Shown here: positions 35,801 through 46,609 of the stretch, one piece after another
Position numbering within the stretch: the first letter of the stretch is position 1
Layout of the letters: each line of letters opens with the position of its first letter
Origin: Verticillium longisporum
Lineage: Eukaryota > Ascomycota > Sordariomycetes > Glomerellales > Plectosphaerellaceae
Reading direction: 5' to 3'
Length of the DNA stretch: 64,000 nucleotides
Assembly (NCBI GenBank): GCA_019188255.1
Contig: JAETXT010000005.1
Coordinates: forward strand, 2,046,001 to 2,110,000
Program-made: the position numbers and the translations under genes
Notes under the pieces: generated by a model
The model's database searches: none
Seen by the model: only the letters and a program-made list of their open reading frames with translations
Told to the model about the DNA's origin: nothing

Positions 35801-35912
35801 GCTCGTAGCGCTCCGAACGCTCGCCAGGTGATCGAGACCGGCGATCGCCGTCGTATCGTGAATTGTATCTTGTTGGATTCCTAGAAGACGTGTAAGCATT
35901 GGGGGAAAACAT
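29312..35912 (-). CDS. snt1: Snt1-like SANT-domain protein of the Set3 histone deacetylase complex (frame breaks)
   Basis: Chromatin corepressor subunit (NCoR/SMRT-like) expected in the nucleus; about 2185 residues if the breaks are bridged. It starts MFSPNAYTSSRNPTRYNS at 35912, then an RGG/RG- and RD-rich region. A 44-nt intron (34994-34951, GTGAGC...GCAG) restores frame. The middle part has YMDYLNYTLSDDLVATKSRE. A first SANT-like region is FTAEENEQFERGYLDKPKQW to CILYYYLMK; the second is YWSVAEGEVFSGLLKDFGTDW to MVKNYYVRQRDSGK. The C-terminal third is Pro/Gln-rich with two polyGln tracts. The frame changes at 33140-33143 and 32950-32952 (one base short each) and near 30945-30955 (one base extra, or a 43-nt intron). 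The SANT regions are certain; membership of Set3C is by family resemblance. Confidence 0.85.
29378..29416 (-). repeat. CAG/CAA trinucleotide repeat coding 13 Gln
   Basis: Perfect in-frame mix of CTG and TTG on the plus strand near the 3' end of snt1, read as 13 glutamines. Likely to vary in length between strains. Confidence 0.9.
29780..29821 (-). repeat. CAG/CAA trinucleotide repeat coding 14 Gln
   Basis: Second polyGln tract of snt1, flanked on both sides by Pro codons (PPP-Q14-PPP). Almost pure CTG on the plus strand. Confidence 0.9.
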
Positions 35913-37288
35913 GGCACACGGTACTACATTGATACACGTGGCATGGGCCACGGGTCTTTGCAGAGAGACTGAGGCGCGTAAAGAGAACATGAACAGCACC
36001 GGGGCTGAGTATCGGATGTCGCGACGGGGATCTTCATCATGGTTTGCCAAGATACGGGTGGAGGTAATGCTCACATGGCTCCGGGCGGGCTACTGCCCTC
36101 GAGACGCCCTTGCTTTAAACTTCAACACCATCCGTGATGGCCGTGGATGCAGTCGCGGATGTGAATGTGGTTAGAAACCCGGCGCAGTTTGGGTTTGGGT
36201 TTGGGTGTCGACCACCGGTACGTTTGTCGAGGAACAGCAAAAGACGTCGAATTTACACCTCCGCAAGGGTCGCGCTGGCCGTGGTGGGATGCGCGTGTAC
36301 GATACGTCGTTCTCGTGCCTTAATCACAGGTCGTCTTCACGATGGGGATCACGTCGTGCTTCACGGCGTGCTAAGGTGACTGTGCTGGCCGGGAGGGGTG
36401 GTGTGCATTGGCGTGTATGGAGATTTGGATGTTGAAGGATTGAAGGATTAAGACACTCAGTGGTCTGTCCAGTGCTGGCAGTGGCACGGGCGCCGTAGTG
36501 AGAGACTAGGCCTACCTGGGCTCGTGCTCTCTCTCAGATTGATCCAGGCAGGGACCATGAACCAAGGACCAATGGATCGCACCTGGCCACACGATCAGAG
36601 AGTGGAGACGCCAGCAATTGGGGCAGCAGCCACAAGGCTCCCTCCTTCCTCCTTCCTCAGTCCTCAGTCCTCAGTCCTTAGGCCCTCAGTGCAAAGGGCA
36701 AAGGGCAAAGGGTGAAGGACGTTAACCAGGGGCGCCTAATCGGTCCTCGAAACGAGCTCGGCGGAGCCCACCTGGTCGCATCCCAGGCTTGATAGGTTCG
36801 GCCAGCCAGGCGGTTATCCCGGCAGTTCAGGGCATTTCAGCCTCTAGGTAAGAGGGGGGGGGGCGCAATTCGAGATTCGATGCTTCGATAGGTACTTCAG
36901 TACATCCAGGTGGCTTGTGCGTCTCCACTTGTTCCCCGGGCGAGTCTTGCACGAGTCGCGGATCCGTGCCTGGCCATCCATCAAGTGGTAGGGTTTTCGG
37001 TTCTGCATTCTGCATCGTGCGATCGGTACGTACCTCTTCAAAGTCTGTGCAGTGAGTCTTTCTCAACGTCGACGACCCTTCACATGACGCGACAACTCAA
37101 GTAAAAGACACCAGGAGGGCTCTTAATACGGTAGATCCGGATTTGGTTTTTCTCTACTCAGAGTCCCTACAATTTTCAACTTCTGTTACTTGAACATTGC
37201 GCATATTGCACTAGCAAACTCAAGTCACCATTATCCATCAGACAGACCCTGGGACAGACATCGTACCCTGGTCCGACCATCCTTCATC
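35913..37288. promoter_or_regulatory. Divergent promoter region snt1 / deoxyhypusine synthase
   Basis: A 1.4-kb region between outward-facing genes. It holds short direct repeats TCCTCAGTCCTCAGTCCT and CAAAGGGCAAAGGGCAAAGGG (about 36654-36712), a G9 run near 36856, and no recognised gene. Confidence 0.5.
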
Positions 37289-38495
37289 ATGAACTCGACC
37301 GAGAGCAACGCCCCTCCGGCGGCAGCCACAGATGCAGTGCTGGTGGTTTCCGAGGAAATGCCTGAGGGGGCACAGAAGGTTCAAGAATTGGATTTCGATG
37401 ACCTAGATGGCGATATCACAGCCGACGATTTGTTGCGCGGCATGCGATACATGGGTTTTCAGGCAACATCTCTCGCAGACGCCATCAGGATCATCAATGA
37501 CATGGTAGGATTATTTCAAAAAAAAAATCTGCCTGCCTTTGAGTTCATTCTTGGTCGCTGACGTGACGACAGAGGGCCTGGAGAGACCCTGAGACGGGCG
37601 ACAAAACCACCATCTTTCTGGGCTACACCTCGAACCTCATCTCGTCTGGCATGAGAGGCGTCTTCCGTTGGCTTGTCAAGCACAAGCATGTCTCCGCTGT
37701 TGTGACGACGGCAGGTGGCGTTGAGGAGGATTTCATCAAGTGTTTGGGCGACACATATATGTCTTCCTTTTCTGAATCAGGCGCGGGACTGCGGAAAAAG
37801 GGGCTGAATCGTATTGGAAACCTCGTCGTGCCCAACTCCAACTACCGCGAGTTTGAGGACTGGGTCGTGCCCATTTTCGACAAGATGCTCGAGGAACAGG
37901 AAGCCAGCAAAGGGTCCGAGGAAGAAATCAACTGGACCCCGTCCAAGATGATCAACCGCCTCGGCAAGGAGATCAACGATGAGCGATCCGTCTACTACTG
38001 GGCGTGGAAGAACGATATTCCCGTCTTCTGCCCCGCGCTGACAGACGGCAGCCTGGGCGACATGCTTTACTTTCACACTTTCAAGACATCTCCCCAGCAG
38101 CTGAAATGCGATATTGTGGAGGACATTCGTAAGATCAACACCATCTCGGTCCGCGCCAAGCGCGCCGGCATGATTATCCTCGGCGGCGGCGTCATCAAGC
38201 ATCACATTGCCAATGCTTGTCTGATGCGCAATGGCGCCGAGTCTGCCGTATACATCAATACCGGCCAGGAGTTCGACGGCAGCGATGCCGGTGCCAGGCC
38301 CGACGAGGCTGTTTCCTGGGGCAAGATCAAGGTCGGCGCAGATGCTGTAAAGGTACGAAGCTCTTTTGACATGCCATGGAAGTCGACTGACAGAATGATC
38401 AGGTTTATGCAGATGCCACTCTCGTGTTCCCATTCATCGTGGCGAACACATTTGCTAAAGATAGAAAGGCAACAGATGAGACAAAAAAAGACTAG
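37289..38495 (+). CDS. dys1: Deoxyhypusine synthase
   Basis: NAD-dependent enzyme that transfers the aminobutyl group of spermidine to one lysine of eIF5A, the first step of hypusine formation; cytosolic tetramer. Exons 37289-37504, 37573-38352 and 38403-38495 give 362 residues, the usual fungal length. Family blocks seen are [88 protein letters not shown] and VSWGKIK, which holds the active-site lysine. The last exon encodes [20 protein letters not shown]. All junctions are clean. The next gene on the same strand starts only about 160 bases past the stop. Confidence 0.97.
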
Positions 38496-38656
38496 AGCAG
38501 GGAAACCAAAACACGATAAAGCATCACGATTTATGAAGCATTGCGCATCCTTATTGACATTTATCCGTGTCTCCTCGGCGTGTTTCTTGTCTTTATCTTC
38601 TTGCTTCTTATCTGACTGACCTGCCATCGCATATCTCCCATCTTTCCTCATCCTCG

Positions 38657-39454
38657 ATGTCATTCCCAACTCAGCACTCGTTTCTGCCTTCATCGTCGTC
38701 CGGTTTCTACAGAGCTCCGGCTCCGGCTCCCATTCCGGTCCGAACGTTCTCACCTCCTGCAGGAATCTCACATGATATCGGGCCTCGGCGACCGCTATCC
38801 GATCGTATGCTGCCCAGGGGGGCGAAGCGTAGCTTACGGAAAACCTGCTTCGCCGCCTTGATTCAGTCGGCAATCCCTGCGTTGAACGTCTTGCGACGGA
38901 TCGACTCGACGTGAGCCCCCCTGGTTCTTCTTACCCAACATGACTACTTCTTGTGCCTGTTTGGACGCCAGCTGCGTCCAGGTCTATTCGCATTATTGTG
39001 GCGAATGAGGCAGGCACTCATGACCAGCGGCAGGTCGTCGTCGTTGATGATGGTACCCTTGAACCTCATGAAGGCCTCTTCGCGGAGCTCCCCTGTTGTT
39101 TTGGGTTTCAAGTCCGCTCGGCTGCTCCCGAATACATGCTGGCTGAGGATCGCTGCCTTGCCTTGAGTCTCATTGCCACTGCCTTTCCTCTAGGCGTCTC
39201 CAGCGTGGCGTCCGGTGCCCCGTATGGCGATGGTGGGAGTGAAGGTATGTGTGGTATTCGCTGCTCATGTTAGAGCAAGTTGGTCAGGTTCGAAGAAGGA
39301 TACTGTGCATTTGCTGATGCGACGCAAACGGCGCAGCTGTCCGTGGTACTCGGCCATCCTGACTTCAGCTCGATTCGTTTATTTCGCTGGTATGCGCGCT
39401 GCTTCAAATAGTATCCGTCTTAAGGCTGAGATTGGGCGTCGTTGGTTGGGATAG
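38657..39454 (+). CDS. Hypothetical protein, three-exon model
   Basis: Not recognised. Exons 38657-38910, 38982-39244 and 39288-39454 join in frame to 227 residues. Intron 1 starts GTGAGC and ends CCAG; intron 2 is 43 nt, starts with the strong donor GTATGT and ends TCAG. The N-terminus (MSFPTQHSFLPSSSSGFY) is Ser/Pro-rich. The middle reads like folded protein (SIRIIVANEAGTHDQRQVVV, PEYMLAEDRCLALSLIATAF). The C-terminus is basic (LLMRRKRRSC). The gene sits tightly behind dys1 on the same strand, so part of it could instead be 3' untranslated sequence. The first two exons are better supported than the third. No domain or function can be assigned. Confidence 0.5.
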
Positions 39455-39517
39455 AAAGGGCTTTGTCGAAGAAGAGCTCGAGAGGGCCGGCGGAGAAGAC
39501 GGCAGGGCGGGAAAGCA

Positions 39518-40126
39518 CTAGGTCAGCGACCGGACGATAACGCACTTGCCATCCGCGTCAAGAGACAGGATGAATGGGCTGTCATTTGATGGCAGTCCCA
39601 ATAACGCCCTTAGTGATTGACGTCCATTGTTCCCTTTGGTCTCGTATTCAACCCCCTCATCGCACGCCGCCAGTGATCCGAGTCTATCCCATTCTCGGTC
39701 CGAAAGCGGTCCCATGTGCCGAAACTCTTCAAGCAGAAACAACGCTGTTGTTTCGATGGCAGATTCGTCATCAATAAAATAGAATGCACCATTGTGAAGA
39801 ACTTCACAGCAGCTTCTGCAAGCGGCGTTGATGCCAAACACCTTGCCGTCTCGTCCGACAACGGTATCGATATTGTAGGTCCTGGCACTTTTGCGCCCTA
39901 TGCGCTGAAGCGCCTTCGTGGTTGAGATTCGGTATAGTCCATCATCTTGACGTTTGTAGAAGATGCAGGGGTTGCTGTAAGGCGATGTCGCAGGCTGGGT
40001 GCCCGTCGACATGTTCATCAATATTTCGGCTGCCTCAATGACTGCAGCTTCTGAACTCTCTGTTACCGAGGTGACCCTTTCGGCGCCAGAATCTTGAGTC
40101 TCCGTCGCAGATGTTGAAGTCGGCAT
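39518..40126 (-). CDS. Hypothetical protein, 202 aa
   Basis: Not recognised. A single uninterrupted exon from ATG to stop. The N-terminus is Ser/Thr/Glu-rich (MPTSTSATETQDSGAERV). The rest looks compact: PCIFYKRQDDGLYRISTTKA, RTYNIDTVVGRDGKVFGINA, then a Cys-rich spot CRSCCEV, and FYFIDDESAIETTALFLLEE. No signal peptide or membrane segment is visible. It lies divergent from cwc27 and tail to tail with the preceding hypothetical gene. A small secreted role is unlikely. It could be lineage-specific; no function is proposed. Confidence 0.65.
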   Translation of the reverse strand: MPTSTSATETQDSGAERVTSVTESSEAAVIEAAEILMNMSTGTQPATSPYSNPCIFYKRQDDGLYRISTTKALQRIGRKSARTYNIDTVVGRDGKVFGINAACRSCCEVLHNGAFYFIDDESAIETTALFLLEEFRHMGPLSDREWDRLGSLAACDEGVEYETKGNNGRQSLRALLGLPSNDSPFILSLDADGKCVIVRSLT

Positions 40127-40909
40127 TGTGACGCAGAGAACGGATGAAGCCTCAGGGATCGGTCAAGTATAGACAATATCTCGAACAAGTAAATGCCAGG
40201 CTAGCAGGTGTTGCAATCAATCGGCTGTCATGTTCGACAGCTATTTAAGAGTCTGCAAGACAATGTTCAAATATATATATATGATTCTAGCACTCCTTGC
40301 GGAGATACACTGAAGCAACCAAGATTAGGTACCTTCCTTTGGCTTTCACGACATGACGAAGCCTCTTTCCACATCTGCCAGACCTTGGGCACCCTTCGGA
40401 ACCCTGCTTCAGCAATCAGTACCAGCTATCAGCGAAAAAACGGGTGATCAGCTTTAGATAAGAAACTTGAATGTTACAGAACGCATTATATATTTCTCCC
40501 ATAGGCGAGTGCGTCGTCGAGTGTGACGTTCGCAATCGAGCGTGTAGTGTCGGGATCAACGAGAGCGAGGTAAAGCAGGGTTTCCCCTTCATAGAAAGAA
40601 ACATGAGTTCAAGCATGGGGCCAAACATCAATGTCATTTGCATGAGTACAGTGCCTCTTAGTTTAGTGTTTCTATTTAGAAGCTTCAGTGACAACATTCA
40701 TGATGTTGAGGCCATCACGCCCACGTGACTGTATCGATACAATCTCAAAGCGGCGCGCTTGACGCTTGGGCCACCCATATAGCTAGGAACAGGCAAGCTC
40801 CCAAGCAGCGAGCGCGCGACTCTCCAACTTGGACCCCTTTGCGCATACGAACGATTGCCCAGGACCAAGCTCCCAACCCTACAACTGCGCATGCCCGCAG
40901 CTCGACACC
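40127..40909. promoter_or_regulatory. Divergent promoter region, hypothetical gene / cwc27
   Basis: A 783-bp region of relatively AT-rich sequence with an ATATATATAT run near 40272. No gene seen. Confidence 0.5.
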
Positions 40910-42550
40910 ATGTCGGCCATATACAACCTTGAGCCACAGCCCACAGCATCCGCGATTCTGCACACGACCCAGGGCGACCTCTCCGTCGAGCTCTGGGCGA
41001 AGCAGGCCCCCCCACATGTCGCAACTTTCTGCAGCTCGCCCTCGACGGCTACTACGACAACACAATCTTCCATCGACTCATCCCGGGCTTCATTCTCCAG
41101 GGCGGCGACCCGACAGGGACTGGCAATGGCGGCGAGTCGATCTACGACGGCGGGCCGTTCAGCGATGAGCTGGACCCTTGGCCGATGGACGAGCGACGAG
41201 GTCAGAACGCCGGCCCTACCGGCGTATGCTTCAAGGACGAGTTCCATTCGAGGTTAAAGTTCAACCGTCGAGGCCTCTTAGGCATGGCCAACGAGAGCAA
41301 ACCGGACACCAATGGCAGCCAGTTCTTCTTCACGCTCGACCAGACGGAAGAACTGACGAACAAGAACACGCTGTTTGGGCGCATCATGGGTGACACGATC
41401 TACAACCTAGCCAAGATGGGCGAAGGCGAGGTCACGCCCGGCACAGATCGGCCGACCTACCCAGTCAAGATTACAAGTGTGGAGATCCTGGCCAACCCCT
41501 TTGAAGACATGGTCAAGCGGTCGCGCGTGGCAGCTCAAGCTCCGAAGACTGTCACGGTAGAGCGCAAGAAGAAGAGGAAAGGCGGTAAGCAGCTCCTCAG
41601 CTTCGGTGACGAGGAGGGCGAAGGCGAGGTTACTCCCGCGTTTAAGAAGCCCAAATTCGACACGAGAATAGTGATGGACCTGGAAGAGGAGGAACCTAAG
41701 GAGATGGAGAAGAAGGGCAAGAAGACGGCCAAGTCACAACCTCAGGAGGCTGCCGCGAACCGTAAACCTGTACCGACAACCGAATTACACACATCAGACG
41801 AGGAGGACAAACCACAAGCCAAGAAAGCTTCGCCACCACAAAAAAGGCTTCCCGTCAAGATGGAGATTGAATCTTCTCCAGAGCCCGAGGAGAAGCCACA
41901 GAAGACAGCATTGGAGAAAGCCAACGAAGAGATTGCTGCGCTCAAGGCATCCATGAAACGGAATTTCCAGACGGAGCAGGCGCCACAGGCGAAAAAGAAA
42001 TCAGCACTCGAAAACATGATTCCAGAAACCTCCGTCAGGGGCAGGAAACGAAGGACGGGGGGGCACCACGGTTACGCGGGAGGATCAGACAGCCTTGGAC
42101 CTGCTGAATGCCTTCAAATCAAAACTCGACCAGGTCCCAGCAGGGAAGGAGACGACGCAAAGGCCAAAACCGGACGAAGCCGTTGATGACAAGGTTGCAA
42201 AGGGCGGCGATGACGAGGACACTGAACTCTGCGATCTTCACTTTATTGTCAATTGCCAGAGCTGCAAAGCCTGGGACAAGGCCGGCCAGGACGAGGAGAG
42301 CGACGATGAGGGTTGGATGTCACATGCCCTCAGCTTCAAGGCGGACAAGTTGGGAAAGGACCTGAGCTACCGCAAAAAGGCTGAGGAGGAGCTCGTGGTG
42401 ATCGATCCGCGGGCCAAGGCGCGGACCCTTCAGGAGGAGAAGAAGGCCGAAAGGGAAGCTCGGTCGGGCAAGACTGGCAGGGAATGGGATCAGGCAAGGA
42501 ATGCCAAAATGGCCAAGGCATCTGCACTGGCGGGCCGAGGCGCCCGATAG
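40910..42550 (+). CDS. cwc27: Cwc27-type cyclophilin, spliceosome-associated (two frame breaks)
   Basis: Peptidyl-prolyl isomerase-like subunit of activated spliceosomes, nuclear; about 546 residues when the breaks are allowed for. The start MSAIYNLEPQPTASAILHTT is typical. The cyclophilin fold has GYYDNTIFHRLIPGFILQGG, DPTGTGNGGESIYDGG, RRGLLGMANESKPDTNGSQF and NTLFGRIMGDTIYNL. The C-terminal half is Lys/Glu-rich and charged, ending with the conserved LCDLHFIVNCQSCKAWD and SHALSFKADKLGKDLSY blocks. The frame changes twice: one base short at about 41018-41021 (before NFLQLAL), and one base extra in a run of seven G at 42057-42063. Because the two shifts cancel, total length remains a multiple of three. 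No intron explains either. Identity is sure. Confidence 0.88.
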
Positions 42551-44222
42551 GATGGATGGCCGCTGTAGTGATAGTGTTCGTCACCAACACAATGATGATA
42601 CCCGTGGAGTTGAGGGCTTGAGAGTGCTAACTTCATCTGAGGCTCCACCCAGCTTGAACCGAGAGACTCCACCCTGAAGGGCATCTCTTGAAGCACGGAT
42701 GACGTCGTGAGGATGGTGGTACTGATGATGATGCTATGACGATGTGGGCCTTCCCAAGTGAATTTTTTTTCTTGCGCATTTTGTAGGACTGCCACGCTGG
42801 CTGGCTCGAGAGAAGCTCAGGTTTCTATTGTTGATCGGTTGAGAAAGCTGTTAACTTGCTGCCAAAGCTGCAGACCCTCGTCAACGAGTTGCTGGCGATT
42901 GTTTCGTCTTTTGTTTAGAACAATTGAATATGCAGATATCGAGACTGCTGCTTGCGTAAAGTCCCTATCCTCAGCGTCCACGGTGGGGTAACGACTCTCC
43001 AAATGCAAATCTCCGTGGCACCCACGGCGAAGGTAGGGATGATGACATGGCTCTCCATTGCATGTCATTGGATGAAATTTACCATGGTCGCCAAGGCCTA
43101 GTGGGAGGGACTCTGGCCTCCGGACGCTTTTCCAATGTCCCGCAGCGGAGGCCACGGGCGGCCACCAGCGCATGTGGCACCTAAACTGACAGTCCCGGTG
43201 CCTTTGCCTACCTAGCGGGCGTGCCTTCACCCCATCTCACCACTTTGCCTGCCTGTGTTTCTTCCGGCGGACCAGCACAGCTCCAGTTCCTGGTGCTCAT
43301 GCCACGTCACGACGAAACCATCTTCGACAGCCTTGAGCAGTTGACACTCTGTTCCTTTGGCACAGATTCTCCAGCAGTTGGCCTTCATCTGACCGCTGCC
43401 TTGACAGCACTTTCCTGTACGGCACTGGCCTTTATTGGCACCCTGACAGGCGCGACACCAGAAGCTGCACTGCAGCACCTCGCTGCAGCCCACCCACACC
43501 CACTACCTTGCTGAGCAGCCATTGACCGCAGAACGGGCTGACCGACAGCGTGTCGAGACCCTTCAACCCAAACTCCAGATCCAGGCATCACGCAGGCCTT
43601 TCAGCTTCTCGCCGAGACATCCGTCCTTATTCTGGCGCCAAACCCTCCTGGCCCTTAGCTACCATCGCTTGCGACAAGAGCATCTCTTTGCTCGATAAGC
43701 ATTACGCGACACCACTGTCGCGGATTGCTTTTGATACAGTAGACATCTCCATCCAAAGCGAAACAATCCGAAGACGCCTGCAATTGACGCAGTATTTCAC
43801 AAAAGACTACAGGCAGGCACGACACATCTGCTCTTTCTACAGACGTGACGCCAGGGAAACACATAGACGGATTATTTAGACGGAAGGACGTCCATCGACC
43901 AAGTGCTGGATCGACCGGAATCTCCCCCACGACTTTCTCCAGAACTTCGGCGACACATCCTGCCCCGCGCGCAACGCATTTTTTCTTCCCACGACCACAC
44001 GACGAGACTAGCAACGAAGAGAAGGTTGTGTATTTTGCAGGTCGATCATCCTCCGCCCGCAACTCTGCAAGACACCGACGAGGCCTCGAGGTACTCCGCG
44101 TACAGCCTGCGCGTCTGCCAGTGAGGCTACAGGCTTCAACCAGGCTGCGCACCAGTACCCACGAAATCGCGGCGTTCCTGGTCAACCTCACATCGCTTTC
44201 CGAGACGTACATCGACAGCTTC
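42551..44222. other. Long intergenic region / leader of the heat-shock factor gene
   Basis: 1.7 kb with no recognised gene. The heat-shock-factor frame is open back to 43845 from an upstream ATG, so a longer N-terminus is formally possible. Several short upstream reading frames exist; a long regulated 5' leader is plausible but unproven. Confidence 0.5.
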
Positions 44223-46609
44223 ATGTACAATTCCATGTCTCCATCGAACCCTCGAAAACGCCCTGCACCTGGTACTGCCCCGTCCATCCCCGTCCCTCCG
44301 ATGGCGAACCAATTCCCGAGTCCGACGCCCAACGATCTGATGAGGTGGCATAACAGCGCAGATGCCGGCGGCTTTGTCGACGGCACGGCGCAGGGCGTGA
44401 ACCCGTATGGCATGATGCCCCCGCAGTCGCAGCAGCCGTCGTCGCAGCAATCACAACAGCACTACGGCCAGCATCCGACCCCTAGTCCCAACAATGCTCT
44501 CGCACGGCGGCAGATGAACCGGGCGCTGGTTCCCACCGCCCAGCGCGGCAACTTTGACCCAAACGCCGACCCGTGGGCCTATGCGACCGACGACTCCTCT
44601 TCGCTTATCCAGCAACCGGGCAATGGCGCCATGAACGAGCAGGATAGTATTGAGGCGCTTGAGGAGGCTGCCCAAAAGGCAAAGCGCGAGTCGCAATCCA
44701 AGAGGAAACAAATTCCTCCCTTCGTCCAGAAGCTCAGCAGGTGAGATTTTGTCTCCCAGCCCTTTTCTCTGAACCGTGTCGCTGACTTGAAGCAGTTTCC
44801 TCGATGAGGAGAAGAACGTCGATCTGATCAGATGGTCTGACAAGGGCGATTCGTTCATCGTTCTCGATGAGGACGAATTCGCCAAGTCGCTGATACCCGG
44901 GCTTTTCAACCACAACAACCATGCATCTTTTGTGCGGGAGCTCACCATGGACGGTATTCACAAACGGGTCGGTCTGAACGACAACTCGATGCGCGCGAGT
45001 GAGCGCAACAACAAGAGTCCGAGTGAGTACTCAAACCCATACTTTCGACGAGGCCACCCTAATCTGTTATGGCTGATCAACAAGCCCAAGAATGGCGGAG
45101 GCAAGGGCGGCAACAAGAAGGCGAAGGCACCAGAAGGCGAAGTAGAGAGCGAGGAAGAGGTGGGCTTTGACGACAACTTGCCCCAGGGCCTGAATATCCC
45201 GGCTGCCGCGCAAACCACGCGAGCCCTGCCGCAGAGCAACATGCCACTGGAGAAAAAGGAAATGGCCATGATTCGGGAAGAGCTGGCCAAGGTTCGTGAT
45301 CAGCAAAAGATCATCCTCGGTGCCATCAACCGCATACAGCGAGAAAATGGAAACCTATATCAGCAGGCAGCCGTCTTCCAGGAGCAGCACGACCGCCATC
45401 AGAACTCGATCAACGCCATCCTCAACTTCCTTGCCAATGTCTTTAGGAAGACGCTGGAAGACCAGAACGGCTCGCAGAACGTCAATGAGCTGCTCGCGAG
45501 CATTATCCCTGGGTCCATGAACGGCACGATGCCTCAGGGCAGCGTCGTGGACTTGGGCGATTTCGTGCAGGCGCAGACCAACGGCCCGAGCGGCATGGCC
45601 GCCCCGAAACGGACGAGGGGTCTACTGCCACCAATCCCCAACAGCAACGCCGGCCCGCCAGCCCCGTCTCCTCGACGCCGTCAGCGGCCCCGACACCGCA
45701 GACGTTTGGCCACCACAACCCTGAGCCTGGCTCGGTCACGGAGCTGTTTGATACCCCCGACAACACCAACTCTCCTGATTATCTAGCGCAGGAGCTCAAG
45801 TCAAACCCCCACGAAAGCATGATGAAGATCATCCAAGACACCAACGCCAACAACAACACGACAGGAGTTGACCTTCCTGACGTTGTCGCCAACACGCCCA
45901 CGACAATGACCAACGACCAACGCCAGCAAATGCTCAAGAACATGATGGCGCAAACTTCCGAGCAACCGTCAAGCGGCATCCCTGCCGCCGCCGGTCCCAA
46001 CACATCCACCCCTCCTTCCCCACTGCCAACATAACCGACTCGGCCTCCAAGGCCACCGCGCCCGATTTCTCCCTGTCTCCTGTCATGGGGTCCAACCCGC
46101 AACCGCCGAGCCTCAGCAGCATCAATTACAACAGCGAAGAGCTGGACGCCCTGCGCCGCATGTCACAGGACAACACGGACAAGATCCACCACCTGCAGTG
46201 CATGCTCGGCCCCCTGAGCCCCTCGGGCCGCATACCGGGTCTCGACGAGTCGGACAACACGAACAACTATTTCGATAACGGTGCCATCGACGCCGGCCTC
46301 GACCTGGACCAATATCTTGACTCGGACGCCTTCAATGACACGGGACCCTTCTCTGGCCTCGACTTCAACGCCGCCAACGCCCCCGAATTCGACTTTAGCC
46401 TGCTCGACGCCAACAATGCCGCGGCCGCCGGCAACAGCGCTCCCGGCACCGGCTCAGGCCTCACGCCCGGCGCCGCGGGCCGCGTCCATGACGTGGGCAG
46501 CACGGGCCATAACACGCCCAGCCCGGCGGGCACGGAGGAGATTCCGCGGGACGAGCTGGCTGGATACGACGGCAGCCCGCGGGACCTGAAGCGACGGCGC
46601 GTGGATTGA
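44223..46609 (+). CDS. hsf1: Heat-shock transcription factor, Hsf1-type (two frame breaks)
   Basis: Trimeric activator of chaperone genes. Exons 44223-44740 and 44796-46609; about 777 residues. The N-terminus (MYNSMSPSNPRKRPAPGT) is Pro/Gln-rich. The DNA-binding domain starts at PPFVQKLS, spans the intron, and runs through FLDEEKNVDLIRWSDKGDSF to NPYFRRGHPNLLWLINKP. The oligomerisation coiled coil follows (KEMAMIREELAKVRDQQKII, QHDRHQNSINAILNFLANVF). The C-terminal activation region is acidic and Asn/Asp-rich, ending SPRDLKRRRVD. The recognition helix departs from the family norm: VRELTMDGIHK instead of VRQLNMYGFHK. The frame is one base short in the C run at 45654-45656 and again at 46018-46021. 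Identity as an HSF is sure; the start is uncertain between 44223, 44235 and upstream ATGs. Confidence 0.87.

Noticed and set aside
43845..44222. 126-codon N-terminal extension of the heat-shock factor
   Set aside because: In frame and open, but low-quality protein sequence; MSPSNPRKR-type start is more plausible. Not fully excluded.
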